From Citrobacter sp. Res13-Sevr-PEB04-36 (GTDB lineage Bacteria > Pseudomonadota > Gammaproteobacteria > Enterobacterales > Enterobacteriaceae): a stretch of DNA of 64,000 bases. A program made the position numbers and the translations under genes. Positions 24,291 through 33,108 of the stretch are shown one piece after another. Location: NCBI RefSeq assembly GCF_015672735.1, contig NZ_JADABY010000079.1:1-64000 (forward strand). The letters run 5' to 3'. The notes beneath the pieces were generated by a model, which was not told where the DNA came from, made no database searches, and saw nothing but the letters and a program-made list of their open reading frames with translations. How positions within the stretch are numbered: position 1 is the first letter of the stretch; each line of letters opens with the position of its first letter.

Positions 24291-25091
24291 TTACTGTAAA
24301 AACAGTTCTCGCAGATAATGCGGCACGGCATCGTCGGCATTAAGCCCGATCACGTCCAGCTCCGGGTGCAGATCCTTCAGGCGCTGATGCGCATTGCCCA
24401 TAATGCAGCCTTTTCCTGCCATCGAGAGCATCTCCGCGTCGTTCATGCCGTCACCGAAAGCAATACAGTCTTTCAGGCTGAAGCCCATCGCTTTTGCCAC
24501 CGCTTCCAGTGCATGGCCTTTTGATACGCCACCGGCCATCACTTCCAGGCAGGTCAGCGTAGAGAAACTGACGTTCACACGGTCACCCCAACGGGCGTTA
24601 ATCGCCTGCTCCAGCGGCAGCAGGATTTCATGAGAGTCGGTGGTGAAAAACACTTTACTGACGCCTTCCGGCTCCAGCAACGCGGGTTCGAACAGCGAAT
24701 AGTTAAATACTGCTTCTTTGAAGAAACGCATTTCATCCGGGCGATGGCGGTTCATAAACCACTCATCATCGCGATACACGTTGGTCACGATATCCGGGTT
24801 CGCATTCACCACACCAAACAGGTCGCTGGCAATGTCGCGATCCAGGTTATGCGAGAACACAAGATTCCCGTCAGTATCATGTACGCGCGCACCGTTGGAG
24901 GTGATCATGTAGGACTTAATGCCAAGGTTGTCGCGAATTTGCCCCACATCAATATGATGACGGCCGGTCGCGAACACAAAATTCACGCCACGAGCAGTCA
25001 GCAGTTTCAGCGTCTCTTTGGCATACGGGGACAGGGTATGGTCGGGGGAAAGCAGCGTACCGTCTAAATCAGATGCAACTACCTGATACAT
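24291..25091 (-). CDS. yigL: HAD-IIB phosphatase YigL
   Basis: YigL is a haloacid dehalogenase-like phosphatase (Cof/IIB type) active on pyridoxal phosphate and sugar phosphates; in E. coli its mRNA is stabilised by the sRNA SgrS during sugar-phosphate stress. HAD motif I is DLDGTLL (residues 9-15), motif II lies in the FATGR region, and motif IV is FGDGMNDAEML (about 213-223). The 266-residue length equals E. coli YigL. It starts 14 bp after the pldB stop, so pldB-yigL are likely co-transcribed, as needed for the SgrS mechanism. Confidence 0.96.
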   Translation of the reverse strand: MYQVVASDLDGTLLSPDHTLSPYAKETLKLLTARGVNFVFATGRHHIDVGQIRDNLGIKSYMITSNGARVHDTDGNLVFSHNLDRDIASDLFGVVNANPDIVTNVYRDDEWFMNRHRPDEMRFFKEAVFNYSLFEPALLEPEGVSKVFFTTDSHEILLPLEQAINARWGDRVNVSFSTLTCLEVMAGGVSKGHALEAVAKAMGFSLKDCIAFGDGMNDAEMLSMAGKGCIMGNAHQRLKDLHPELDVIGLNADDAVPHYLRELFLQ

Positions 25092-25105
25092 AAAAAATTA
25101 AACCT

Positions 25106-26122
25106 CTAAGCAAAGCGGTGTCCGCTGGATGAGTTATGCCTGTCGAAAAATTCAACAATGGCGTTGAGCGCGACTGAGCGCATTGCGTCCTTTTCAAAAA
25201 GGATCTCATGGTATGCGCCTTTTATGACCAGCGGTTGACCTCCTTCTACAGGATGGCCCGCTGCGGCGCGGAGTTCACAAAAACGATAGTGCATGCGGTT
25301 ATCCACCACACGCTCTTCTTCAGCCTGAATAAGCAATGTTGGGGTCGCATCATCCCCGGCCCCGGCCAGTACCTGCTCGCCCGCCAGAATGCCTTCACGC
25401 ACCCAGTGATAGGTCGGGCCACCCACCCGCAGCTGCGGATCATCAGCATAGAAGCGCAGGTTACGCCGATAGCGCTGCCGGCTGTGGGTGAGCGCATTCA
25501 TCCCAAACGGCAACGCCCGCCAGCGACCGGTTCCCATCGCATAGCCTTCACGGATGCGCGGATGCCCTTCTGCCCAGTCAAGAATATGGCGCACCATCCA
25601 GTCGGGAAAGCGCATCACAATCCCAAACATCGGGGCGCTGAGGGCAATAGCATCACACTGATTAGGGTGGCGCTGCAGGAACAGCGTGGCAATTGCCCCA
25701 CCCATGGAATGCGCCAGTATATAGCGTTTTCTCCATGGACCTGGCTGCACTTCCTGCTGCCAGAAGGCGGTCAAATCGTCGACGTAGTCATTAAAGTTAT
25801 CCACATGACCACGGTGCGGATCCGAGAGCATCCGCCCGGAACGCCCCTGGCCACGATGGTCGATAATGAGGACGTCAAAACCAGCATAAAACAGGTCATA
25901 CGCCAGTTCAGCGTATTTTACGTAGCTTTCTATGCGCCCGGGACAGACGACGATGACGCGATCGTTTTTGTCTGCACGAAAGCGAACAAAGCGTACGGGA
26001 ACATTATCTACGCCGGTAAATTCCGCTTCCTCCCGCTGACGCCAGAAATCTGTCAGTGGCCCCATGGAAAAAGCGGCAAACGCGTTTTCTCTTGTTTCCC
26101 AGTCTTTTTGCTGCTGAAACAT
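25106..26122 (-). CDS. pldB: Lysophospholipase L2 PldB
   Basis: PldB hydrolyses lysophospholipids at the cytoplasmic face of the inner membrane. The product is an alpha/beta-hydrolase with nucleophile elbow LAHSMGGAIATLF (Ser near residue 138), a lid region, the RVVDNRMHYRFCEL block and a C-terminal His in GAYHEILFEKD. The ATG at 26122 gives a MFQQQKDWETREN start as in E. coli and about 338 residues; an in-frame TTG eight codons upstream is rejected. The C-terminal tail differs slightly from E. coli. It is divergent from rhtB. Confidence 0.95.
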   Translation of the reverse strand: MFQQQKDWETRENAFAAFSMGPLTDFWRQREEAEFTGVDNVPVRFVRFRADKNDRVIVVCPGRIESYVKYAELAYDLFYAGFDVLIIDHRGQGRSGRMLSDPHRGHVDNFNDYVDDLTAFWQQEVQPGPWRKRYILAHSMGGAIATLFLQRHPNQCDAIALSAPMFGIVMRFPDWMVRHILDWAEGHPRIREGYAMGTGRWRALPFGMNALTHSRQRYRRNLRFYADDPQLRVGGPTYHWVREGILAGEQVLAGAGDDATPTLLIQAEEERVVDNRMHYRFCELRAAAGHPVEGGQPLVIKGAYHEILFEKDAMRSVALNAIVEFFDRHNSSSGHRFA

Positions 26123-26232
26123 CGGGTATCCAGCCTCGTTGACCAAGTAAAATCGTTTTTTTTGCCGGGTCTGTTACAACGCATCGGCAGTAGCGTATTG
26201 TGGCATAAAAATAGACAAGTCGGGAGTTTCTC

Positions 26233-26853
26233 ATGACCTTTGAATGGTGGTTCGCCTACCTGCTGACGTCCATTGTTTTGAGCTTGTCGCCAGGATCAGG
26301 GGCGATCAACACCATGACAACCGCCATCAGCCATGGTTATCGCGGAGCAACGGCGTCAATTGCCGGTTTGCAGACCGGACTGGGCATTCATATTGTGCTG
26401 GTCGGTATTGGGCTGGGAACGCTATTCTCACGGTCAGTGATCGCCTTTGAGGTGCTGAAGTGGGCGGGGGCAGCCTATCTGATCTGGCTGGGCATTCAGC
26501 AATGGCGCGCGGCGGGAGCCATTGACCTGAACACCATGGCCAATACGCAATCGCGCAGTCGCCTGTTCAAGCGCGCCGTCTTCGTCAACCTGACCAACCC
26601 AAAGAGCATTGTATTTCTCGCCGCCCTGTTCCCACAGTTCATCATGCCGCAGGTGCCTCAACTGATGCAGTATGTTGTACTGGGCGTGACCACCATTGTG
26701 GTCGATATTATTGTGATGATCGGTTACGCGACGCTGGCCACCCGCATTGCGGGCTGGATAAAAGGCCCCAAGCAGATGAAGGCGCTAAACAAAGTGTTTG
26801 GCTCGTTGTTTATGCTGATAGGCGCCCTGCTGGCGTCAGCACGGCATGCCTAG
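26233..26853 (+). CDS. rhtB: Homoserine/homoserine lactone exporter RhtB
   Basis: RhtB is an inner-membrane exporter of the LysE/RhtB family that gives resistance to homoserine and its lactone. The 206-residue product has about six hydrophobic segments and the family motif [13 protein letters not shown] near residues 19-31, plus [18 protein letters not shown] (about 121-138). Length equals E. coli RhtB. In E. coli rhtB and rhtC are convergent neighbours; here an rpn gene lies between them. Confidence 0.97.
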   Translation: MTFEWWFAYLLTSIVLSLSPGSGAINTMTTAISHGYRGATASIAGLQTGLGIHIVLVGIGLGTLFSRSVIAFEVLKWAGAAYLIWLGIQQWRAAGAIDLNTMANTQSRSRLFKRAVFVNLTNPKSIVFLAALFPQFIMPQVPQLMQYVVLGVTTIVVDIIVMIGYATLATRIAGWIKGPKQMKALNKVFGSLFMLIGALLASARHA

Positions 26854-27016
26854 ATAACTGGAATAGTGCTCGCAATGAAATGCGAACGATCTGAACATCG
26901 CTATATGACTTCGCGAAACTCGCTGCAAAGGGAGAAACATCTTTTATTCTGTGCTGTCAGGTGTTGAGTGCTAATGCCAGAATGCCACCATATTCACCAC
27001 TCAGGGATGATGAACA

Positions 27017-27901
27017 ATGGCGGAAGCAACCACACCTCATGACGCAGTATTTAAGACCTTCCTCTCCCGTGTAGAAACCGCCCGGGACTTTATCGAACTC
27101 CATCTTCCGCCCTCGTTACTCAAAATCTGCAAACTGGAAACGCTACATCTGGAATCAGGCAGCTTTGTGGAGGACGATTTACGTCCCTATTTAAGTGACG
27201 TACTTTATTCACTCGAAACGACCAGCGGCTGCGGCTATGTACATGTGCTCATTGAGCACCAAAGCTCACCAGACAAACATATGTCGTTCAGACTGATGCG
27301 CTATGCTATCGCTGCCATGCAACGTCACCTTGAAGCGGGACACGACCGTCTGCCGCTGGTCATTCCTGTGCTTTTTTACCATGGGAAGCAAAGCCCCTGG
27401 CAGGGTTCAATGAGCTGGCTGGATCACTTTGAGGATCCGGCTACCGCCGGTCAGCTTTACAGCACACCGTTTCCGTTGGTGGATGTGACGGTTATTCCAG
27501 ATGATGAGATCATGCAACATCGCAGTATGGCGGCACTGACGTTAGTACAAAAACATATTCGCCAGCGCGACATGGCACAGTTGCTGGATAAACTTACCCG
27601 CCTGTTTACGCTGGAGAAGATGAGCGGACAACAAGTAACCGTACTGGTAAACTACATGGTGCAAGCAGGGAATACACAAGATGTTCAGACATTATTGTAT
27701 AAGCTGGCACAACGTGTGCCGCAGCATGGAGATAAATTGATGACAATGGCGGATCAACTAAAGCAAATAGGCCGCGAAGAGGGCAAGCGCATTGCTCTGA
27801 CAGATGTCGCAAAAGCGATGCTCAAGCGGGGTCTTGATACCAACACAATTATGGAAATGACCGGTCTTTCGAAGGACGAATTACAAAAGCTTGCGCAATA
27901 A
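27017..27901 (+). CDS. Rpn-family recombination-promoting nuclease (RpnA/YhgA-like)
   Basis: The 294-residue product belongs to the Rpn (YhgA-like, PF04754) PD-(D/E)XK nuclease family. Members were first annotated as transposases; E. coli RpnA promotes recA-independent recombination and family members have been reported as toxic antiphage nucleases. Visible motifs match RpnA: TPHDAVFKTFL (6-16), an acidic DDLRPYLSDVLYS segment (53-65, Asp61), LIEHQSS with Glu80 and Gln82, RLMRYAIAAMQRHLEAGH and PDDEIMQHR. The pattern Asp61-18-Glu80-x-Gln82 fits the catalytic core. The gene lies between rhtB and rhtC, which are adjacent in K-12. It has its own GGGA site and contains a nested in-frame start at 27740. 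Confidence 0.93.
   Translation: MAEATTPHDAVFKTFLSRVETARDFIELHLPPSLLKICKLETLHLESGSFVEDDLRPYLSDVLYSLETTSGCGYVHVLIEHQSSPDKHMSFRLMRYAIAAMQRHLEAGHDRLPLVIPVLFYHGKQSPWQGSMSWLDHFEDPATAGQLYSTPFPLVDVTVIPDDEIMQHRSMAALTLVQKHIRQRDMAQLLDKLTRLFTLEKMSGQQVTVLVNYMVQAGNTQDVQTLLYKLAQRVPQHGDKLMTMADQLKQIGREEGKRIALTDVAKAMLKRGLDTNTIMEMTGLSKDELQKLAQ
27740..27901 (+). CDS. Candidate intragenic small protein RpnS (C-terminal part of Rpn)
   Basis: An in-frame ATG at codon 242 of the rpn gene is preceded by GGAG with 8 bases between it and the ATG, a better ribosome binding site than that of the full gene. It would make a 53-residue protein beginning MTMADQLKQIG and ending DELQKLAQ, a mostly helical, charged segment with an HTH-like tail (DTNTIMEMTGLSKDEL). 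E. coli Rpn loci are reported to make such small C-terminal proteins that neutralise the full-length toxin. The start and binding site are seen; expression and antitoxin function are inferred. Confidence 0.55.
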   Translation: MTMADQLKQIGREEGKRIALTDVAKAMLKRGLDTNTIMEMTGLSKDELQKLAQ

Positions 27902-27909
27902 ACCGTATT

Positions 27910-27930
27910 CCGCCTGGGCCCCCCAGGCGG
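27910..27930. terminator. Hairpin between rpn and rhtC
   Basis: CCGCCTGGG-CCC-CCCAGGCGG is a strong symmetric stem placed between the convergent rpn and rhtC stops. It lacks a clear T-run on either side, so it may be a weak bidirectional terminator or a transcript-stabilising structure. Confidence 0.6.
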
Positions 27931-27939
27931 GTAACAAAG

Positions 27940-28560
27940 TTAGCGCGAAATTATCAGATGAATACCGAAGCCCGCGAATAACGCGCCGGCAAAGCCGTCA
28001 ATCCACTTCGCCAGACGCTGATAGCCACGACGCATTTTCGGCAGCGCAAACAGGCTGGCGACCACGGTAAACCACGCCAGCGTCTCGACGATAATCAGCG
28101 CAAAAATACCCCAACGGGCAGCGGTACCGACGTTGTCGCCGACAAACAGCGAAAAGACGGAGCCAAAATAGATAATGGCTTTGGGATTCGCCAGGTTGGT
28201 CAGCAGACCTTTTAAAAAACTGCGTCCGCTCTGCGCCAGCTCAACCTGCGGCGCAGGTGCCGCAACGTCCTGTTTTTTAAACGCGCCGCGCAGCATCTGA
28301 TACCCCATCCAGCACAGATACAGACCACCGCCGACCATAATAATCGTGTGCAGCCAGGCCATTTTTTCGATGATCAGATGCAGACCGAGCAGTGCCACGC
28401 CCGCCCAGACCATGACGCCGCAGGTAATACCCAGCACGCCCATCATCGCCTCTTTGCGCGAGCGGCTAACGGCCGTTTGCGAAACAAAGAAAAAATCGGG
28501 GCCAGGACTCATCAGCGCTACGATGTGTACCAACGCAACGGTAAAAAATAGCGTTAACAT
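27940..28560 (-). CDS. rhtC: Threonine exporter RhtC
   Basis: RhtC is a LysE/RhtB-family inner-membrane exporter of threonine. The 206-residue product carries the motif MSPGPDFFFVSQTAVS (about residues 17-32) and NLANPKAIIYFGSVFSLF, with about six hydrophobic segments. Length equals E. coli RhtC. It is the paralogue of the nearby rhtB but faces the other way, with the accessory rpn gene between the two. It lies 63 bp after recQ on the same strand. Confidence 0.97.
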   Translation of the reverse strand: MLTLFFTVALVHIVALMSPGPDFFFVSQTAVSRSRKEAMMGVLGITCGVMVWAGVALLGLHLIIEKMAWLHTIIMVGGGLYLCWMGYQMLRGAFKKQDVAAPAPQVELAQSGRSFLKGLLTNLANPKAIIYFGSVFSLFVGDNVGTAARWGIFALIIVETLAWFTVVASLFALPKMRRGYQRLAKWIDGFAGALFAGFGIHLIISR

Positions 28561-28623
28561 AAAAATGACTCGCGGGGGAATAGTTCAGAGAGTCACCATC
28601 CTGGCACTTTTTTGCCTGGCTGA

Positions 28624-30453
28624 CTACTCTTCGTCGTCACCATCAACATGCGCACGGATAAGTGCCATAAACTCTTTGCCAAAACGCTCAAGTTTACGCA
28701 TTCCCACGCCGTTGACGCTCAGCATTTCGCTCGGTGACACCGGCATTTGCTCGGCCATTTCAATCAGCGTGGCGTCGTTGAAGACCACATACGGCGGGAT
28801 ATTCTCTTCATCGGCAATAGCTTTACGCAGCTTACGCAGTTTGGCAAACAGCTTACGATCGTAGTTACCGCCAAAGGATTTCTGCATTGCGCGCGGTTTA
28901 AGCGCCACAATACGCGGCACGGCAAGCTGTAACGGCACAACGCCGCGCAGTACCGGACGCGCAGCTTCGGTTAACTGCAACGCGGAGTGGTGGGCAATAT
29001 TCTGCGTCACTAGTCCGAGGTGAATCAGCTGGCGAATGACGCTCACCCAATGTTCGTGGCTCTGTTCACGACCAATGCCGTAGACCGGCAGCTTGTCATG
29101 CGCCATCTCACGAATGCGCTGGTTATTTGCCCCGCGCAGAACCTCGACGACATAGCCCATACCAAAACGTTGGTTAACGCGGTAGATCGTCGACAGCGCT
29201 TTACGCGCATCCATTAAGCCGTCGTACTGTTTAGGCGGATCGAGACAAATATCGCAGTTGCCGCACGGCTCCTGACGCCCTTCGCCAAAATAGTTCAGCA
29301 GCACCAGACGACGACAGGTTTGCGCCTCGGCAAAGGCCCCCATCGCATTGAGCTTGTGACGCTCGATATCCAGCAGTTGTCCGGCGGGTTTCTCTTCGAG
29401 ACAACGGCGGAGCCACGCCATATCGGCCGGATCGTAAAACAGCATCGCTTCTGCGGGCAGGCCATCACGCCCGGCACGCCCGGTTTCCTGATAGTAGGAC
29501 TCGATATTACGCGGGATATCGAAATGCACCACGAAGCGCACGTTGGGTTTGTTAATGCCCATGCCAAACGCCACGGTCGCGACAACGATTTGCAGGTCGT
29601 CGCGCTGGAATTTCTCCTGCACGTCGGCGCGTACGCTGTTTTCCAGCCCGGCATGATAGGCCCCGGCGCTGATCCCGCGGCTTTGCAGGCGCGCCGCGGT
29701 GTCTTCAACCTTCGCGCGGCTGTTACAGTAAATAATGCCGGACTTTCCGCGTTGCTCCTGCACGTAGCGCATTAGCTGATCGAGCGGCTTAAACTTCTCC
29801 ATCAGCATGTAGCGGATATTTGGACGGTCGAAGCTGCTGATCTGAATGAGGGGATCGTTAAGCCCGAGCAGACGCACAATATCCAGCCGGGTGGTGTCAT
29901 CGGCGGTGGCCGTGAGCGCTACAAAAGGAAGCGCAGGGAAACGCTGACGCAGCTGACCCAGCGCGGCATATTCCGGCCGGAAATCATGCCCCCACTGGGA
30001 AATACAGTGCGCTTCATCTACCGCCAGCAGTACCGGATTCCAGTGAGCCAGATTATCAAGGAAGTTATCCAGCATCAGGCGCTCGGGCGCAATGTACAGC
30101 AGGCGGATTTGCCCGCTGCGACAGCCTGCCATCACCTCTTGCTGCTGTTCACGGCTCTGGGTGGAGTTCAGGCATGCCGCCGCCACACCGTTTGCCAGCA
30201 GCTGATCGACCTGGTCTTTCATCAGGGAAATCAGCGGCGAAACCACAACGGTGAGGCCATTCAGCAATAATGCGGGAATTTGATAACAGAGGGATTTACC
30301 GCCACCGGTTGGCATAACGACCAGGCAATCGCGGCCAGAGAGCACGGTGTCGATGATTTCTTCCTGACCAGGGCGAAACTGTTGGTAGCCAAAGGTTTCC
30401 TGCAAAACCTGTTTAGCGCCCATTTCCAGATTCAACACTTCCGCCTGCGCCAC
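28624..30453 (-). CDS. recQ: ATP-dependent DNA helicase RecQ
   Basis: RecQ is a 3'-5' superfamily 2 helicase acting in RecF-pathway recombination and in suppressing illegitimate recombination. The 609-residue product has Walker A MPTGGGKSLCYQIP (about residues 49-62), Walker B DEAHCISQWGHDFRPEY, motif VI QETGRAGRDG, the RQC zinc-binding cysteines (CRRLVLLNYFGE, CGNCDIC) and a C-terminal HRDC domain (about 530-609). Length matches E. coli RecQ. The gene follows pldA on the same strand, after a terminator. Confidence 0.98.
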   Translation of the reverse strand: MAQAEVLNLEMGAKQVLQETFGYQQFRPGQEEIIDTVLSGRDCLVVMPTGGGKSLCYQIPALLLNGLTVVVSPLISLMKDQVDQLLANGVAAACLNSTQSREQQQEVMAGCRSGQIRLLYIAPERLMLDNFLDNLAHWNPVLLAVDEAHCISQWGHDFRPEYAALGQLRQRFPALPFVALTATADDTTRLDIVRLLGLNDPLIQISSFDRPNIRYMLMEKFKPLDQLMRYVQEQRGKSGIIYCNSRAKVEDTAARLQSRGISAGAYHAGLENSVRADVQEKFQRDDLQIVVATVAFGMGINKPNVRFVVHFDIPRNIESYYQETGRAGRDGLPAEAMLFYDPADMAWLRRCLEEKPAGQLLDIERHKLNAMGAFAEAQTCRRLVLLNYFGEGRQEPCGNCDICLDPPKQYDGLMDARKALSTIYRVNQRFGMGYVVEVLRGANNQRIREMAHDKLPVYGIGREQSHEHWVSVIRQLIHLGLVTQNIAHHSALQLTEAARPVLRGVVPLQLAVPRIVALKPRAMQKSFGGNYDRKLFAKLRKLRKAIADEENIPPYVVFNDATLIEMAEQMPVSPSEMLSVNGVGMRKLERFGKEFMALIRAHVDGDDEE

Positions 30454-30473
30454 ATTAACCCCGTTAACCTTAA

Positions 30474-30502
30474 ATAAAAACAGGCGCTATTTTCAGCGCC
30501 TG
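30474..30502 (-). terminator. Rho-independent terminator of pldA
   Basis: The stem CAGGCGCT / AGCGCCTG with a T-rich end on the minus strand (TTTTTATTTAAGG) lies 40 bp after the pldA stop and about 20 bp before the recQ start. It should separate pldA and recQ transcription. Confidence 0.85.
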
Positions 30503-30541
30503 AGAGAGAAACTGCAATGATTAAAATACTCTCAATGCCGA

Positions 30542-31411
30542 TCAGAAGATATCGTTGAGCATTACACCCACGCCAACGCGCGTCTGATTAAAGTTATAGT
30601 CAATCAGCGACTCGCCATAACCACTGTAGACCTGGGTATAAAGACGAACATGTTTGGTGATGGGGTAGCTGACGCCCAGCTCAGCCCCGCCGTAGCCGGT
30701 ATTCCAGTTGTACTGACCTTTCGCACTTAAAACGGCGTCACCGAGGTGGTAACCCAGTTTGAGCTGATAGTAGCCCATATATTTAGTGATATCAGGGTTA
30801 TCGTCAGTGCTGCCGATGACGTACCACGGCTTCACTTCCACCAGCCAGTTACCGTGTTCTGCCATCAGGCGGGTATACAGGCGGTTCCAGCTGCGCGAGG
30901 TTGGATCGGAACGACCGTTAGAGTCATGGTTGTATCCCATTTCTACATCGCGCAATGTCCAGCCGGCAACGCGATAATCGGTGGCAAAACCGAGGAACAG
31001 CTGTGGTTCGTAGTTAGTTTCGCGAAACGGTGCCGATTCTTCGCTATTGGAAAGCTGCCACCAGGATTTCTGGGTATAGGAGCCACCCAGCACAGAGTTC
31101 GGACCTAAAATCCCGCGCCACAACGGAAACGCCAGGCTCAGTTGAAACTTCACTTCATCTTTACGCGCATTTTCGGACCAACTGTAGCTGCTGATGGCCT
31201 CTTTATTCATATCGCTGGTATTGGTGTAGATGAGATAGTTAGTGTCATAAGGGTAAAGCGTGAAAGGATTGTCATGTTCTTGCAGCATATTGGCAATAAT
31301 ACTGCCGCGTACTGCAGGTGCATCATGAATCTCTTTCACTGTCGCTTCCTGCGCATACGCCGTCAACGGCAGCATGACTGCTGGTAATAACCAACCCAGA
31401 ATCGCCCGCAT
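30542..31411 (-). CDS. pldA: Outer membrane phospholipase A PldA (OMPLA)
   Basis: PldA is an outer-membrane beta-barrel phospholipase A that removes phospholipids misplaced in the outer leaflet. The 289-residue precursor has a signal peptide (residues 1-20, cleaved after AYA) and ends in the outer-membrane signature Phe (MLNDIF). The catalytic His-Ser pair is in YNHDSNGRSDP and the catalytic Asn in SRSWNRLYTR, about residues 160-176 of the precursor. It is divergent from yigI and has a dedicated terminator. Confidence 0.97.
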   Translation of the reverse strand: MRAILGWLLPAVMLPLTAYAQEATVKEIHDAPAVRGSIIANMLQEHDNPFTLYPYDTNYLIYTNTSDMNKEAISSYSWSENARKDEVKFQLSLAFPLWRGILGPNSVLGGSYTQKSWWQLSNSEESAPFRETNYEPQLFLGFATDYRVAGWTLRDVEMGYNHDSNGRSDPTSRSWNRLYTRLMAEHGNWLVEVKPWYVIGSTDDNPDITKYMGYYQLKLGYHLGDAVLSAKGQYNWNTGYGGAELGVSYPITKHVRLYTQVYSGYGESLIDYNFNQTRVGVGVMLNDIF

Positions 31412-31575
31412 CGGTAGTATTCTCCTGAATGTATTATTGATGAATTGTAAGATTTTATTGATAGCATTTTACATACTTAGTGCGTTCCTCGTTAGTTATC
31501 CCGTCCTAAAGTAGAAAACAACAACTAAGAAGCATAATATCAACACTTCATTAACCATTGAGAGTTAGGGATTGT

Positions 31576-32043
31576 ATGTCTGCTGTACTGACTGCTGAGC
31601 AAGCGCTGAAATTAGTGGGCGAAATGTTTGTCTACCATATGCCATTTAACCGGGCGCTAGGGCTGGAGCTGGAACGCTACGAGAAAGAGTTTGCCCAACT
31701 GGCCTTTAACAACCAACCAATGATGGTCGGTAACTGGGCGCAAAGCATCCTGCACGGCGGCGTGATCGCCTCGGCACTGGACGTGGCAGCCGGGCTGGTG
31801 TGCGTGGGAAGTACGCTGACGCGCCACGAAACCATCAGCGAGGACGAACTGCGCCAGCGGATGTCGCGCATGGGAACCATCGATCTCCGCGTTGATTACC
31901 TACGCCCGGGGAGAGGGAATCGCTTCACGGCTACCAGCAGTCTACTGCGGGCGGGTAATAAAGTTGCCGTTGCGCGCGTGGAACTGCATAACGAAGAGCA
32001 GCTTTATATCGCCAGCGCCACCGCCACTTATATGGTGGGGTAA
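31576..32043 (+). CDS. yigI: Hotdog-fold acyl-CoA thioesterase YigI
   Basis: YigI is a 155-residue hotdog-fold protein of the PaaI-like thioesterase superfamily, reported in E. coli to hydrolyse medium- and long-chain acyl-CoA. The hotdog helix motif is [17 protein letters not shown] (about residues 58-74), followed by the strand block [14 protein letters not shown]. The ATG at 31576 is chosen because it gives the [15 protein letters not shown] start and family length; an in-frame TTG six codons upstream is rejected. It lies 51 bp before rarD and may be co-transcribed with it. Confidence 0.92.
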   Translation: MSAVLTAEQALKLVGEMFVYHMPFNRALGLELERYEKEFAQLAFNNQPMMVGNWAQSILHGGVIASALDVAAGLVCVGSTLTRHETISEDELRQRMSRMGTIDLRVDYLRPGRGNRFTATSSLLRAGNKVAVARVELHNEEQLYIASATATYMVG

Positions 32044-32094
32044 GCGCCTGAAACAAGGTAAACTGCTGTTACATTTCTGAAATGAGTTTTCCCG

Positions 32095-32991
32095 ATGGAT
32101 GCTAAGCAAACGCGGCAAGGCGTATTACTCGCTCTTGCTGCCTATTTTATTTGGGGCATTGCACCCGCGTACTTCAAGCTGATTTACTACGTCCCCGCAG
32201 ACGAAATCCTGACGCACCGTGTGATCTGGTCGTTTTTCTTTATGGTGGTGTTGATGAGTATCAGCCGCCAATGGTCAGGGGTCAAAACTCTGCTGCAAAC
32301 GCCAAAGAAGGTTTTCCTGCTGGCGCTTTCCGCGGTGCTCATCGGCGGCAACTGGTTGCTATTCATTTGGGCGGTCAACAATCACCATATGCTGGAAGCC
32401 AGCCTCGGCTACTTTATTAACCCGCTGGTGAATATTGTGCTGGGCATGATTTTCCTCGGCGAGCGCTTTCGCCGCATGCAGTGGCTGGCCGTGCTGCTCG
32501 CCGCCTGCGGCGTACTGGTACAGTTGTGGACGTTCGGCTCGCTGCCAATCATTGCGCTGGGACTGGCCTTCAGTTTTGCTTTTTATGGCCTGGTGCGTAA
32601 GAAGATCGCCGTCGAGGCGCAAACCGGCATGCTGATCGAAACCTTGTGGCTGTTACCGATTGCGGCAATCTATCTGTTTGGTATTGCCGATAGCCCAACC
32701 AGCCATATGGGACAGAACCCCATGTCGCTCAATCTGTTGCTGATTGCAGCAGGGGTCGTGACCACCATTCCACTGCTGTGCTTTACCGGTGCAGCGACCC
32801 GTCTGCGTCTGTCCACGCTGGGCTTTTTCCAGTATATCGGGCCGACGCTGATGTTCCTGCTGGCGGTGACATTCTACGGTGAAGTACCGGGCGCAGATAA
32901 GATGGTGACGTTCGCCTTTATCTGGGTCGCGCTGGCGATATTCGTGATGGATGCGATTTATACCCTACGCAGAACGCGAAGGGGGCTGTGA
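32095..32991 (+). CDS. rarD: EamA-family permease RarD
   Basis: RarD is a predicted inner-membrane permease of the DMT/EamA superfamily, often annotated 'chloramphenicol-sensitive protein'; its transported substrate is not settled. The 298-residue product has about ten hydrophobic segments, with conserved blocks YFIWGIAPAYFKL, LTHRVIWSFFFM and SLGYFINPLVNIVLGM. It is two residues longer than E. coli RarD. In E. coli K-12 yigG and yigF follow; here only a BIME separates it from convergent corA. Confidence 0.94.
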   Translation: MDAKQTRQGVLLALAAYFIWGIAPAYFKLIYYVPADEILTHRVIWSFFFMVVLMSISRQWSGVKTLLQTPKKVFLLALSAVLIGGNWLLFIWAVNNHHMLEASLGYFINPLVNIVLGMIFLGERFRRMQWLAVLLAACGVLVQLWTFGSLPIIALGLAFSFAFYGLVRKKIAVEAQTGMLIETLWLLPIAAIYLFGIADSPTSHMGQNPMSLNLLLIAAGVVTTIPLLCFTGAATRLRLSTLGFFQYIGPTLMFLLAVTFYGEVPGADKMVTFAFIWVALAIFVMDAIYTLRRTRRGL

Positions 32992-33013
32992 TTGTGCCTG
33001 ATGGCACTGATTT

Positions 33014-33090
33014 TGTAGGCCGGATAAGACGGTTACGTTGCCATCCGGCATCTTTCTGCCTGATGGCGCTGCGCTTATCAGGCCTACGGG
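33014..33090. repeat. BIME between rarD and corA
   Basis: Two REP units in opposite orientation (TGTAGGCCGGATAAGACG...CCATCCGGCA and CCTGATGGCGCTGCGCTTATCAGGCC) form a BIME in the gap between the convergent stops. It occupies the position of yigG/yigF in E. coli K-12. Confidence 0.92.
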
Positions 33091-33108
33091 AGCGTTAATA
33101 ACTCTCTG

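Noticed and set aside
25208-26236. 342-residue plus-strand ORF opposite pldB
   Set aside because: It is a frame shadow of pldB; the PldB reading has catalytic motifs and the family length.
27017-27901. Calling rpn a transposase
   Set aside because: Older annotations label YhgA-like proteins transposases, but no element ends flank the gene and the fold is a PD-(D/E)XK nuclease, so no mobile element is annotated.
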